DNA of 64,000 nt from Synechococcus sp. WH 5701 (GCF_000153045.1 NZ_CH724159.1:561353-625352), one strand, 5' to 3'. Positions 36,675-45,048 are shown, counted from the first letter of the stretch. Numbers and translations are program-made. Notes: generated by a model from the letters alone, not told the origin.

Positions 36675-38369
36675 TCAGGGCCTGCTGATGCCTCGCCCGA
36701 GCCCCTGGAGGATCCCTCGCCCCACCAGGCCGATGGCACGACCGATCACCTGGGTGAGCACCACCACGATCAGATCGCCGGCGCGCTGCAGCAGGGCCCG
36801 CAGCTGCGGTGCCAGGGCATCACGGGCCTCCAGGGCCAGGGTGACGCTCTGCTGCAGCCAACCCAGCTGGCGCAGTTCCTCGTCGCGGGGTTCGGTGAGC
36901 AGCAGCGGGCAGATCGTTCCCCCCTCCTCGAGGCGGTAGAGCCGCCGCTGGCTTTCGTAGAGCTGGATTGGCTTCTCGAACCACTCGCTCCAACGCTGCT
37001 GGGCATTGAGCTGGTTGCGCAGGCGCTCCAGGCTGCGGGTGGCGATCAGCTCCTTCACCAGCAGGTAGCGGCGCAGTTCCGGCCAGTCACCGCAACTGGC
37101 AAGCACATCGGCGCTGATGCGCTCGGCGCTGCGGATCACCCAGTTGCTCACCAGGGCCTCGAGATAGAGCAGGGCCTGGGGTTCGTCGGGAGCCAGCAGG
37201 CGACCGTCCACCAGCAGGGGCTGGGCGGAGATCAAGGCCGCCAGCATCGGCTGGCTGGGGGGGAGATCAGGGTCGTCGAGCTCGAAGCTCCCCTGGCTGG
37301 AGAGGGTGTCGGCCACCGGCAGCAGGGCCCCCTGCTGGGGCAATTGGACGTAGGGACCAGCCATCTGGCGCAGGGCCTGGCGGCGCAGTTCCGGCTGCAG
37401 GTTCTGCCAGCGGCCCTGCAGGTCGTCGCCGCGCAGGCGCTCCTGGCGCAGCTGCCGCAACAGCTGATCCAGCTGGGCCAGCAGGGCCAGGAACAGATCC
37501 CGCCGCCGCTCCTGGCTCAGTCCCTCCAGGGCGAACAGCTCGGCGCTGCCCTGGCGCAGCAGGGGCCCCTGGCTGGCCTGGCTCAGCCGTTGATGAATCG
37601 CCTCCCACACAGCCACGGCGGTGCGCTGCCGAAGGGTGATGGCGGTGCTGCCGCCGCTGGGGGGGCGGGGCTCCTGCGCGGGGGGGCTTGGCTCCGGGGG
37701 CAGACCCGTGGCCCCCCAGGCCATCGACGCCGGCCCCCACAGCCAGATCAGCACGGTCCGAGCGGAGCGCAGTTCCCGCTGCCGGCCTTCCAGGATCAGC
37801 TGCAGCAGCAGGTTGGCGGGAGGAGGGTCCAGCAGCCGGCGGCCGAGCTCCAGCTCCTGATCGATCTGCTGCAGGCCGCTGATCAGCAGCCACTGGCCGA
37901 GCCCCATCGTTCCAGCTCCCCAGGCGCCGCCCGAGTTGGCATTCACGCCGGAGCTGCCTTCCCCGTGCAGGGCCACCACCCGCCCTCCCTGAAGCAGGGT
38001 GCCCACGGCTTCCAGCAAGGCTTCCGGCTCGGGCTCCTGCAGCAGTCCGGCGGCCGGAAGCTGAAGCAGCCACTCGCTGCTGCAGCCGGGCCGTGCGGGA
38101 ATCAGCAGAAGCAGGGGCGCCGGCAGCCAGCGCTGCTCCAGCCGCTCCAGCTCCAGCAGCAGGTTGCCGGGATGGATCGGAGCCTCCAGGCTCCAGATCA
38201 CCAGCTGCGGGGCGCCTTCGAGCTCAGAAGGTTCGCCCGCCACCCGGCAGGGGGGGCTCGCCTCCGCGAGCAAGCGGCCCAGTCCCTGACGCAGCAGTGG
38301 CTGGGCCAGCAGCAGCACCTGGGACCCGGGGGTCCCGGCAGCCCCAAGGGCGGCCGCAGGCTCAGTCAC
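36675..38369 (-). CDS. DUF3685 / Ycf55-like protein
   Basis: A 564-residue protein. Residues 15-130 look like a receiver (response-regulator) fold, LLLAQPLLRQGLGRLLAE and LVIWSLEAP, with no phospho-acceptor aspartate at the usual place. The C-terminal 350 residues match DUF3685, related to the red-algal plastid protein Ycf55, and end in a hydrophobic segment (about 535-560) that may anchor it. Function unknown. Pro/Gly-rich linkers surround residues 215-250. Confidence 0.72.
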   Translation of the reverse strand: MTEPAAALGAAGTPGSQVLLLAQPLLRQGLGRLLAEASPPCRVAGEPSELEGAPQLVIWSLEAPIHPGNLLLELERLEQRWLPAPLLLLIPARPGCSSEWLLQLPAAGLLQEPEPEALLEAVGTLLQGGRVVALHGEGSSGVNANSGGAWGAGTMGLGQWLLISGLQQIDQELELGRRLLDPPPANLLLQLILEGRQRELRSARTVLIWLWGPASMAWGATGLPPEPSPPAQEPRPPSGGSTAITLRQRTAVAVWEAIHQRLSQASQGPLLRQGSAELFALEGLSQERRRDLFLALLAQLDQLLRQLRQERLRGDDLQGRWQNLQPELRRQALRQMAGPYVQLPQQGALLPVADTLSSQGSFELDDPDLPPSQPMLAALISAQPLLVDGRLLAPDEPQALLYLEALVSNWVIRSAERISADVLASCGDWPELRRYLLVKELIATRSLERLRNQLNAQQRWSEWFEKPIQLYESQRRLYRLEEGGTICPLLLTEPRDEELRQLGWLQQSVTLALEARDALAPQLRALLQRAGDLIVVVLTQVIGRAIGLVGRGILQGLGRGISRP

Positions 38370-38435
38370 GCGCCGGTCCGGTACATGGGCTCAAGGTAAC
38401 GAGCGCGCGCGAGAAACTCCAGGGCTGGGATCGGA

Positions 38436-38966
38436 TCAGGGCCGGCGGCGTCCGTAGAGCTGGAGGGTGTACGACTCGATGCTGTAGCCGGTGAGATCCT
38501 CGATCTGTTGCACTAGCTCTTCGGGTAAGACCACGTCGAGGTCCTCGATCTCGCCGCTTTGCAGGCAGGTGAGGTGGCTGTGGGGATCGCTGCGGTAGCC
38601 GTAGAGCCGGCCACTGGCGCGATCGAGGCACTCGATCACACCAGCGGATTGCAGGGCTTCGAGGTTCTGGTAGACGGAGGTGTGGCCGATGTTGCGGCCC
38701 TGGGCATTGAGGCGCTCGAAGATGTCGCGGGCGCTGAGGTGACGCCGATCACTCCAGAGCAGCTCCAGCACCATCCGCCGCTGGCGGCTCAGGCGCATGC
38801 CCAGATCACGGCAACGTCGGAACGCCTGGGCCACCGTGGCGCGCAGGTCGGACGGGGTCGAATCCAGCTGAGCGCTCTCACCGGCAGCCCCAGCCGACTC
38901 TCCGCCGAGTGATCGGATTTCTCCGGAGCTCACCGGCACGGCTGTGGTGGTGACGGCGACGGACAC
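38436..38966 (-). CDS. Fur-family transcriptional regulator lacking the structural zinc cysteines
   Basis: Up to 176 residues. A poorly conserved 45-residue N-terminal extension precedes a winged helix (LSRQRRMVLELL, GHTSVYQNLEALQ) and a dimerisation domain with the regulatory-site region DPHSHLTCLQSGEIEDLDV. Fur, PerR and Zur usually carry CxxC here and often again at the C-terminus; here it is CLQS and no second pair exists. The subtype cannot be told from sequence. The start is GTG; later GTG codons are possible. A palindrome lies 28 bp upstream. Confidence 0.87.
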   Translation of the reverse strand: MSVAVTTTAVPVSSGEIRSLGGESAGAAGESAQLDSTPSDLRATVAQAFRRCRDLGMRLSRQRRMVLELLWSDRRHLSARDIFERLNAQGRNIGHTSVYQNLEALQSAGVIECLDRASGRLYGYRSDPHSHLTCLQSGEIEDLDVVLPEELVQQIEDLTGYSIESYTLQLYGRRRP

Positions 38967-38993
38967 GGAGACGACGGCAAGATCGGGAGTAAT

Positions 38994-39006
38994 CCTTATG
39001 TTAAGG
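38994..39006. promoter_or_regulatory. palindrome upstream of the Fur-family gene, possible operator
   Basis: CCTTATGTTAAGG is an inverted repeat with 5-bp arms and 3-bp centre, AT-rich inside a GC-rich setting, 28 bp before the regulator start. Fur/PerR boxes are similar AT-rich palindromes, so self-regulation is plausible, but no consensus match was established. Confidence 0.35.
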
Positions 39007-39052
39007 GGAGGGATCGATCAGCTGGCTACACGCAGGGGTGAGCTCCTTTCGA

Positions 39053-39814
39053 TCAGCAGAGTGAGGCATCGATGGGGTCCTGCAGTCGCGCGGATCCCAC
39101 CGCCTGCAGAGCTTCGCCCAGGTCGACACTGCCGTCGTAGAGAGCGCGGCCCACGATCACTCCCTCGACCCCCAGCGGGGCCAGGCTGAGCAGGGCCAGC
39201 AGGTCGGTGACCGAGCCCACGCCGCCGGAGGCGATCACCGGGAGGGAAGTGGCTCCGGCCATGGCCCGCAGGGCCTGCAGGTTGGGTCCGGCCAGCGTGC
39301 CGTCGGTGGCGATGTCGGTGCTGATGATCGCCGCCACGCCGCTGCCCTCGAAGCTGGCGGCCAGCTCGGTGGCCACGGTTCGGCTGTCCTCAATCCAGCC
39401 GCGGGTGGCCACCAGGCCGTTGCGGGCATCGATGCCCACGACGATGCGGCCGGGATGGCGGGCCGCCAGCTGCCGCACCAGCTCCGGCTGCTCGATCGCC
39501 ACGGTGCCGAGGATGACGCGATCGAGGCCGCAGGCCAGCAGGTCGTCGGCCCGCTCCGCCGTGCGCACACCGCCCCCGAGCTGTACGGGGATCGTGAGGG
39601 CGGCGGTGATGGCGCGCACCACGGCATCGTTGACGGGCAGCCCGCTGCGGGCCCCGTCGAGGTCGACCAGGTGCAGTCGTTCGGCCCCCTGCTCCTGCCA
39701 GGAGAGGGCCTGGGCCACCGGATCGTCGCTGAAGCGGGTGACCTGGTCATAGTCGCCCTGGTGCAGGCGCACGCAGTGGCCGTCGAGCAGGTCGATGGCG
39801 GGGATGATCTGCAT
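39053..39814 (-). CDS. hisA: phosphoribosylformimino-5-aminoimidazole carboxamide ribotide isomerase
   Basis: A 253-residue TIM barrel starting MQIIPAIDLLDG (catalytic D8), with the second catalytic acid in STDIATDGTL and phosphate-binding IASGGVGS near the C-terminus. HisA performs the Amadori isomerisation in histidine synthesis. I placed the start at the ATG of MQIIP (39814); the open frame continues 85 codons upstream with no family support. Confidence 0.94.
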   Translation of the reverse strand: MQIIPAIDLLDGHCVRLHQGDYDQVTRFSDDPVAQALSWQEQGAERLHLVDLDGARSGLPVNDAVVRAITAALTIPVQLGGGVRTAERADDLLACGLDRVILGTVAIEQPELVRQLAARHPGRIVVGIDARNGLVATRGWIEDSRTVATELAASFEGSGVAAIISTDIATDGTLAGPNLQALRAMAGATSLPVIASGGVGSVTDLLALLSLAPLGVEGVIVGRALYDGSVDLGEALQAVGSARLQDPIDASLC

Positions 39815-40049
39815 GGCGGGGCGGTTGCAGCCGTGGTCGTCACTCATCCTCGCTGGGTGGCGTCCACTCCTGGCGGCTTGCCAGGTCTGGCTACTGCTTG
39901 AGCGTTCCTGCATCGGGGCCTTGAAGGCCGTCTGTGAGTTTCCGCTCGCGTTGCCGCAGCCCGCTTTCATCTGATTCAGAGCCTCAGACGGCGGCTGATG
40001 GCTTCGGTGTTGGTGCTGGGCATGGAGATCAGCATGGCAACGCGTCGTC

Positions 40050-40835
40050 TCATTGTTGTGCAGCCTCAACCCATACCTTCATCCCAGTGAGGTTGACGGG
40101 TCCAAACTCGTTGGCCAGGGCAACATCGGCTGCATCCTTGCCATAGGCAATCGCGATCCGATTTCCCTTTGGCAGGGCCTGTGTGGGATCAAAAATATAC
40201 CATCGACCTCCGACGAAGACCTCAAACCAGGCGTGGAGATCCATTGGCTCAAGCTTGTAAAGATAGCCCACCACCATGCGAGCAGGAATGCTGAGGCTGC
40301 GGCACAAAGCAATTCCTAGATGGACAAAGTCACGACAGACGCCGACTCGTGTGCTGACGGTTTCCAGCGCAGATGTTGAGGCGTTGCTTGTGCCATAGCG
40401 ATACTCAACATTGGCGTGAATCCAGCCGCTTATTGCTTCGGCCTGGTCATAGGCAAACTCATGGCCTGCAACAATCGTACGTGCTAAGTCACTCAGCAAA
40501 TCGGACTGACAGTAACGGCTTGGCAACAAAAACGGCAGAGCGTATTCAGGTAGCTCATGCACAGGGACAAAAGCGGCTCCTGGCGCGATGTCAATTCGAT
40601 CAGCGGTTTCGACTGTGACTGTATTCTCGATTTGAAAGCAGCCTGGAGCGATCAGAAGACGCTGGCAGAGATTGCCATTGATGTCAACGAAATCTGTGGC
40701 GACAGTATCCGGCTTGACTTCATTCGCCTCTCGTACAACCCTCTGTCCAGGGCCACTGCGAGGTCGCAGCATCACGATCAGCGAAGAAGGAGCGGATGCC
40801 TCAAAGAGAAGTTGGCAGCCTGCATTAAGACGCAT
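40050..40835 (-). CDS. transglutaminase-like cysteine peptidase-fold protein
   Basis: A 261-residue soluble protein. The N-terminal half is beta-rich; the C-terminal half is a transglutaminase-like core with triad C167 (GVCRDF), H201 (LHAWFEVF) and D216 (FDPTQ). Bacterial members act as peptidases or amide hydrolases; the substrate is unknown. AAGGAT lies just before the ATG. Codon use and base composition are clearly more AT-rich than the neighbouring hisA, suggesting later acquisition. It opens the atypical patch that runs to 42.2 kb. Confidence 0.82.
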   Translation of the reverse strand: MRLNAGCQLLFEASAPSSLIVMLRPRSGPGQRVVREANEVKPDTVATDFVDINGNLCQRLLIAPGCFQIENTVTVETADRIDIAPGAAFVPVHELPEYALPFLLPSRYCQSDLLSDLARTIVAGHEFAYDQAEAISGWIHANVEYRYGTSNASTSALETVSTRVGVCRDFVHLGIALCRSLSIPARMVVGYLYKLEPMDLHAWFEVFVGGRWYIFDPTQALPKGNRIAIAYGKDAADVALANEFGPVNLTGMKVWVEAAQQ

Positions 40836-41208
40836 ATCCTTGCTGTTGAGCTGGCATCTGTGCTGCGATCCTGAGATTTTAGTTCAGGCTCGGGTTTTTG
40901 CCATCCTGCTGGCTCGGTCATCCCTCAGCGATGGCGTAGCAGGCCATCGGGCCAATAGCCCTGCCAGTTCCCGGGGATTTTGTCCCGAGCAGTCAGGCGG
41001 GCAATAAATCGATAATCGACCCAGACGTCCTGCAGCGCCTGGACTTTGAGCCGTTGCGAGCGGTGGAGTTGAGGAGGAGAGGACGGTGATGCGGTTGCAG
41101 GACGGCGGCATGCCTAGACCTTGGGTTGGAACACCCTCGGGAGGCCCCCTTGGGCTCACCTGGGCAGCGTCAGATCTTTGTTCCTTCAGTCCAATCGCAC
41201 TGAGTACC
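40836..41208. other. 373-bp intergenic region between divergent transglutaminase-like and csbD genes
   Basis: No convincing gene is seen. An inverted repeat CGATGGC...GCCATCG (40929-40949, 7-bp arms, 7-nt loop) could be an operator or hairpin. The part from about 41080 to 41208 is open in the csbD frame, but lacks family support. Promoters for both flanking genes must lie here. Confidence 0.5.
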
Positions 41209-41427
41209 ATGTCCAATCGACTAGATGCACAAGCAAAAGAGACGGAAGGCCGTCTTGAGTCCGCCTATGGCGAACTGACTGGTGATACCGGACACCAGAT
41301 TCAGGGCAAGGCAAAGCAGGTGCAGGGATCAGCCATGAATGTGGCAGAAGATCTGAAGGCGGGGGCCAAGTCAGCGGCGAAGACTGTCGCTGATGTGGCG
41401 GATCGACTTGCCGACAACCTCAACTGA
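41209..41427 (+). CDS. CsbD-family stress protein
   Basis: A 72-residue hydrophilic helical protein rich in Lys, Ala, Asp and Glu, with the repeating KETEGRLESAYGELTGD and GKAKQVQGSA patterns of CsbD. The family is induced in general stress responses of many bacteria; molecular action unknown. I took ATG 41209 (MSNRLDAQ); the longer frame from 41086 is unsupported. It is followed by two tiny membrane proteins in the same orientation, a combination common in stress-response clusters. Confidence 0.88.
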   Translation: MSNRLDAQAKETEGRLESAYGELTGDTGHQIQGKAKQVQGSAMNVAEDLKAGAKSAAKTVADVADRLADNLN

Positions 41428-41522
41428 TCGATTCTTGGGCGGCATCCAGGCCGCAGGCGGTCCACCATTCTGGTGGGGTGCGTCCATGACCCTCGCTTTA
41501 AAACATCACTCGCAAAATCATC

Positions 41523-41672
41523 ATGCTGGAAACGATCATTGTTGTGCTGGTCGTTCTGTGGTTGGTTGGCTTGGTTACCTCCACGTCCTTGGGAGGCTTG
41601 ATTCACTTATTGCTGGTGATTGCTGTAATCATTATCATCTTTCGTCTTCTCAGTGGGAGGAGGGGAATCTGA
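41523..41672 (+). CDS. lmo0937-family small membrane protein
   Basis: A 49-residue protein with two hydrophobic spans (about 3-19 and 26-42) joined by a TSTSLGG turn and ending in a basic RRGI tail. This is the pattern of lmo0937/DUF5670 peptides, small stress-associated membrane proteins without known mechanism. ATG at 41523 gives the family's usual length. It lies 95 bp after csbD. Confidence 0.78.
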   Translation: MLETIIVVLVVLWLVGLVTSTSLGGLIHLLLVIAVIIIIFRLLSGRRGI

Positions 41673-41697
41673 TCGGTGGGAGGTGAATCGGAGTTGG

Positions 41698-41724
41698 CCT
41701 TGACAGCGGATTCCCGTGTCAAGG
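41698..41724. repeat. inverted repeat between two small membrane-protein genes
   Basis: CCTTGACA and TGTCAAGG (8-bp perfect arms, 11-nt loop) lie 26 bp after the lmo0937-like stop. It may be a transcript hairpin or a binding site; there is no T-run after it. Confidence 0.4.
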
Positions 41725-41755
41725 TGATTCCTGGTCTTCATTCATCGTTACGCTC

Positions 41756-41917
41756 GTGGTTGTTGGAGTGCTGTTGTGGCTCGTCAATAACTACATACCA
41801 ATGGATCATAAGATCAGGATGATCTTGAATGTCGTTGTTGTGGTTGCCGTAGTCGTCTGGCTTCTCAATGTTTTTGGATTGATGGACTCGATTCGTGGGG
41901 TCAGGGTCGGACGCTGA
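41756..41917 (+). CDS. Thivi_2564-family small membrane protein, start doubtful
   Basis: About 53 residues with two hydrophobic spans around a NNYIPMDHKIRMILN turn, the core of the Thivi_2564 family. Family members start about five residues earlier with Met. Here the upstream in-frame codons (TTC ATC GTT ACG CTC) offer no ATG, GTG or TTG, so I used GTG 41756, which lies inside the first span and has no ribosome-binding site. The start may have been lost or a non-standard codon used, making this possibly a decayed gene. Confidence 0.6.
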   Translation: MVVGVLLWLVNNYIPMDHKIRMILNVVVVVAVVVWLLNVFGLMDSIRGVRVGR

Positions 41918-41994
41918 GTCGTCAGGGATCAATGCCTGGACGTGGGCCTAATTTTCTGGGCTACTGCTCTTAATTCGGTAACGGAAGGTATGTC

Positions 41995-42216
41995 GTGAGG
42001 CGAGAAAATCAGTGCTGTGGAAACTGCCGCTTCTGGAAGGGCTGGCATGGGGATTCCAGTTCTCTCCCATCCCTGGGTAGTTGCCGCCGTTATCCCCCTT
42101 CAGAAAAGGTTGCTCTCGACGAGGCTGAGCGCCACGAGAGGATCACAAGGTGGGCCTACAGACACCCCGTAACCCAGCGGAGCGATTGGTGTGGGGATTG
42201 GCGGTTTGGCCGTTGA
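41995..42216 (+). CDS. small cysteine-rich protein, possible zinc knuckle
   Basis: A 73-residue protein with C7, C8, C11, C30 and C66 and many aromatic and basic residues. The arrangement CCGNCRFW ... CRRYPP ... HPVT ... DWCGDW recurs in small uncharacterised bacterial proteins and suggests a metal-binding knuckle. GTG start with GGAAGG about 9 bp upstream. Function unknown. Confidence 0.68.
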   Translation: MRRENQCCGNCRFWKGWHGDSSSLPSLGSCRRYPPSEKVALDEAERHERITRWAYRHPVTQRSDWCGDWRFGR

Positions 42217-42238
42217 GATCAAGGGGTGATAGCTGTCC

Positions 42239-42949
42239 CTACACCTGCACGGTTGTACCCAGCCCATAGGGTTCGAGATCGGCCGGCTCGCGGATTCCCA
42301 GCTCCTCGCGCCAGCTCTGAACCGGCCGCTCCCAGCCCTCCTCCCAGCGCACCGCCGCCAGGCAGGAGGCCGAGCGTGCGATGGCCATCGCCTGGGCCAG
42401 GGCGGCGCTGAGCTGCTCGAAATCGAGCTGAACAGCGCCATGCTGGCTCTGCTGGCGGAAACTGTTCAGTTGGGCGGCGCTGTTGAGCAGTACGTAGGCA
42501 GGGAAGCCGATCTGGTTGGCGGTGATCATCAGCACACCGTTCTCTCCCACGGGGCCTGTGCCGAAACCCGTCACCACGTGGTGGATGTCGTGGGTGGTGG
42601 CGATCCGCTGGGTCAGCCAGCGCGCCTCGGTGTCGATCGGGCGGGGCCGGAAGAATTCAGGGTCGTAGTTGAGCTCGCGGATCAGCTGGGCGTATCCGCG
42701 GCCGAGGCTGCCTTCCGGCATCTGGATCATGCGCTCGATGTCCGGCTGCAGGGGCGGGTAGCGCTGGTCCATCATCTCGGCGCCCCCCGGCACGGCGCGG
42801 AAGCGGCGCACGCAGGCGTCCATCTGCGGGCTCTCGAGCATGTTGTCGACCAGATCGGCCACTGAGTGCAGATCGCCGCCGCTGCGGCCAATGGCCGCCA
42901 GCAGCTTGAGGTTGTTGACGGAGCGCAGCAGCTCGGTCCAGCGGGGCAT
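42239..42949 (-). CDS. Coq4-family protein
   Basis: A 236-residue mainly helical protein with the Coq4 metal motif HDxxH-x11-E complete: H120, D121, H124, E136. Coq4 organises ubiquinone synthesis in eukaryotes and can act as an oxidative decarboxylase of the ring C1. Cyanobacteria make plastoquinone, not ubiquinone, so a quinone-related or lipid-binding role here is inference. It is divergent from the CSP41-like gene (78-bp gap). Confidence 0.82.
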   Translation of the reverse strand: MPRWTELLRSVNNLKLLAAIGRSGGDLHSVADLVDNMLESPQMDACVRRFRAVPGGAEMMDQRYPPLQPDIERMIQMPEGSLGRGYAQLIRELNYDPEFFRPRPIDTEARWLTQRIATTHDIHHVVTGFGTGPVGENGVLMITANQIGFPAYVLLNSAAQLNSFRQQSQHGAVQLDFEQLSAALAQAMAIARSASCLAAVRWEEGWERPVQSWREELGIREPADLEPYGLGTTVQV

Positions 42950-43027
42950 GGTCTGACGGGCGATCCTCGGCGTTCAGCATCGCAGCGGCAGCCTCCCCGG
43001 CCGCTTGAATGGCGCCCTCCCCGCTGA

Positions 43028-43954
43028 ATGACCGTGCAGATCCTGGTGATGGGTGGAACCCGTTTCATCGGCAAGCCGCTGGTGGCTCAGCTGCTCGCCG
43101 CCGGGCACGAGCTCACCCTCTTCACCCGTGGCCGCCAGCCCCTGCCCGAGGGGGTGGAGCATCTCTCTGGCGACCGCAGCGACCCCGCTGCCCTCGAGCC
43201 GCTGCGCGGCCGCGCCTTCGACGTGATCATCGACTCCAGTGGCCGCAGCTGCGCCGACAGTCAGGCCGTGGTGGAGCGCACCGGAGCACCGAGCTATCGC
43301 TTCGTGTACGTCAGCTCAGCCGGCGTCTATGCCGACAGCGAGCTCTGGCCCCTGGATGAGGAGGCCACAACCGACCCCGCCAGCCGCCATGCCGGCAAGC
43401 TCGACACCGAAGCTTGGCTGCGCCAGCAGGCGATTCCCTTTACCAGCTTCCGCCCCACCTACATCTACGGACCCGGCAACTACAACCCGGTGGAGAGCTG
43501 GTTCTTCGATCGGATCGTCCACGGCCAGCCGGTTCCCCTGCCCGGCGATGGCAGCACCATCACCCAGTTGGGCCATGTGAGTGATCTGGCCACGGCGATG
43601 GCCCTCTGCCTGGATGTGGAGGCCGCGGCCAACCGCATCTACAACTGCAGTGGCGCCAAGGGCGTCACCTTCCGGGGCCTGGTGGCCGCCGCGGCAAAGG
43701 CCTGCGGCGTCGAGCCCGAGGCCGTGGAGATCCGCAGTTTCGATCCTTCTGGGCTCGATAAGAAAGCCCGCAAGGCTTTCCCCCTGCGCCTGGCCCATTT
43801 CCTCACCGACATCCACCGGGTCCAGAGGGAGCTGGCCTGGTCGCCCGCCTTCGATCTCGAAGCCGGCCTGGCCGACAGCTACAGCAATGATTACGCCCTG
43901 CGCGGAGCCACCACCCCCGACTTCAGCTCCGATCAGGCTCTGCTGGCCGGCTGA
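43028..43954 (+). CDS. NAD-dependent epimerase/dehydratase family protein, CSP41-like
   Basis: A 308-residue atypical short-chain dehydrogenase with Rossmann loop GGTRFIG (residues 9-15). The usual catalytic YxxxK is replaced: YVSSAGVYAD and HAGKLDTE appear where CSP41 proteins have them. Plastid CSP41 binds RNA and affects ribosomes and plastid transcripts; cyanobacterial relatives share the fold. Enzyme activity is doubtful. Its 3' end overlaps convergent pgsA by 32 bp. Confidence 0.8.
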   Translation: MTVQILVMGGTRFIGKPLVAQLLAAGHELTLFTRGRQPLPEGVEHLSGDRSDPAALEPLRGRAFDVIIDSSGRSCADSQAVVERTGAPSYRFVYVSSAGVYADSELWPLDEEATTDPASRHAGKLDTEAWLRQQAIPFTSFRPTYIYGPGNYNPVESWFFDRIVHGQPVPLPGDGSTITQLGHVSDLATAMALCLDVEAAANRIYNCSGAKGVTFRGLVAAAAKACGVEPEAVEIRSFDPSGLDKKARKAFPLRLAHFLTDIHRVQRELAWSPAFDLEAGLADSYSNDYALRGATTPDFSSDQALLAG

Positions 43955-44510
43955 GGCCCGCCCGCAGGTAGCTGGCGCCTGAACTGAGCGCCAGCAGCAG
44001 CGAGGGCCAGAACAGCCACCAGCCCAGGCTGCGCAGACCGTTGGCCAGGGGCCAGGTGAGCGGCCAGAGCAGCAGCAGCAGGGCGGCGAACTGGAGCACG
44101 GTCTTCGCCTTGCCGGCGGCTGAGGCCGGAGCGCCGCTGGCCTGGCCGGCCCGCCAGCCGGAGATCAGCAGCTCCCGCGCCAGCAGCAGCCACACCGCCC
44201 AGAGGGGCAGGGTCCCCTCCCTGGCCAGCCAGAGCAGGGGGGCACTGATCAGGATCTTGTCGGTGAGCGGGTCGAGCCGTGCCCCCCAGACCGAGCCGCC
44301 GCCCGAGCGCCGGGCCAGCCAGCCGTCGGCCCAGTCGCTGAAGCCGCCCAGCAGCAGCAATGCCCAGCCCAGCCCCGCCTGACCGGCACCGAGGGCCAGC
44401 AACAGCGGCAGTCCCAGGAAAGCCCTGGCCACAGTGAGTGCGTCGGCCAGGCGGCGAGCCAGGGGAACGGCGGGCCGCCCGCCAGCGGATTCAGGTGTTG
44501 AAGGGGTCAT
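43923..44510 (-). CDS. pgsA: CDP-diacylglycerol-glycerol-3-phosphate 3-phosphatidyltransferase
   Basis: A 195-residue membrane enzyme of the CDP-alcohol phosphatidyltransferase family. The signature DWADGWLARR followed by G and LDPLTDK fits D-x2-DG-x2-AR-x8-G-x3-D-x3-D. It makes phosphatidylglycerophosphate, precursor of phosphatidylglycerol, an essential lipid of photosystems. Start chosen at the second Met (44510); the longer frame adds nine residues. Another CDP-alcohol acceptor cannot be fully excluded. Confidence 0.85.
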   Translation of the reverse strand: MTPSTPESAGGRPAVPLARRLADALTVARAFLGLPLLLALGAGQAGLGWALLLLGGFSDWADGWLARRSGGGSVWGARLDPLTDKILISAPLLWLAREGTLPLWAVWLLLARELLISGWRAGQASGAPASAAGKAKTVLQFAALLLLLWPLTWPLANGLRSLGWWLFWPSLLLALSSGASYLRAGLSRPAEPDRS

Positions 44511-44571
44511 GGCGGCGGGGCCTGGGCGAGCCCCCACGCTGGCCTAGAACCCTTGCAGACGCTCTGCACCG

Positions 44572-45048
44572 ATGACCCCCGACACCCCAGGAACCGTACG
44601 GGTGGCCGACGCGATGTCCACACCCGTGCTGTCGGTGACACCGACCACGCCGCTGCAGGAGGCGGTGAAGCTGATGAGTGATCACCACATCAGCGGCCTG
44701 CCCGTGCTCGATGAGCAGGGGGCCCTGATCGCAGAACTGAGTGAGCAGGATCTGATGGTGCGGGAGAGCGGCTTTGATGCCGGCCCCTACGTGATGCTGC
44801 TCGACGCCGTCATCTACCTGCGCAATCCCCTCGACTGGGACAAGCAGGTGCACCAGGTGCTCGGCAACACGGTGGGCGATGTGATGAGCCGCCATCCCCA
44901 CAGCTGCAGCGCCGAGGTGACGCTGGCGGCCGCCGCCAAGCTGCTGCACGACCGCTCCACCCAGAGGCTGTTCGTGCGTGAGGGCGAGACCGTGGTGGGG
45001 GTGCTCACCCGCGGCGACGTGGTGCGCGCCCTGGCGGCCGAGGGCTGA
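44572..45048 (+). CDS. tandem CBS-domain protein
   Basis: A 158-residue protein made of two CBS motifs: the first around MSDHHISGLPVLDEQG (about 35-50), the second around STQRLFVREGETVVGVLTRGDV near the end, separated by a helical insert. Stand-alone CBS pairs sense adenosine nucleotides and, in plants, tune thioredoxins. The partner is unknown. Its last 44 bp overlap the 3' end of convergent pdeM. Confidence 0.87.
   Translation: MTPDTPGTVRVADAMSTPVLSVTPTTPLQEAVKLMSDHHISGLPVLDEQGALIAELSEQDLMVRESGFDAGPYVMLLDAVIYLRNPLDWDKQVHQVLGNTVGDVMSRHPHSCSAEVTLAAAAKLLHDRSTQRLFVREGETVVGVLTRGDVVRALAAEG

Noticed and set aside
39815-40069. An 85-codon N-terminal extension of hisA.
   Set aside because: HisA proteins start at MQIIPAID; the extension is His/Gln/Ser-rich and overlaps the next gene.
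41462-41476. Inverted repeat CCACCA-TTC-TGGTGG after csbD as a terminator.
   Set aside because: Short stem and no T-run; could be chance in this context.
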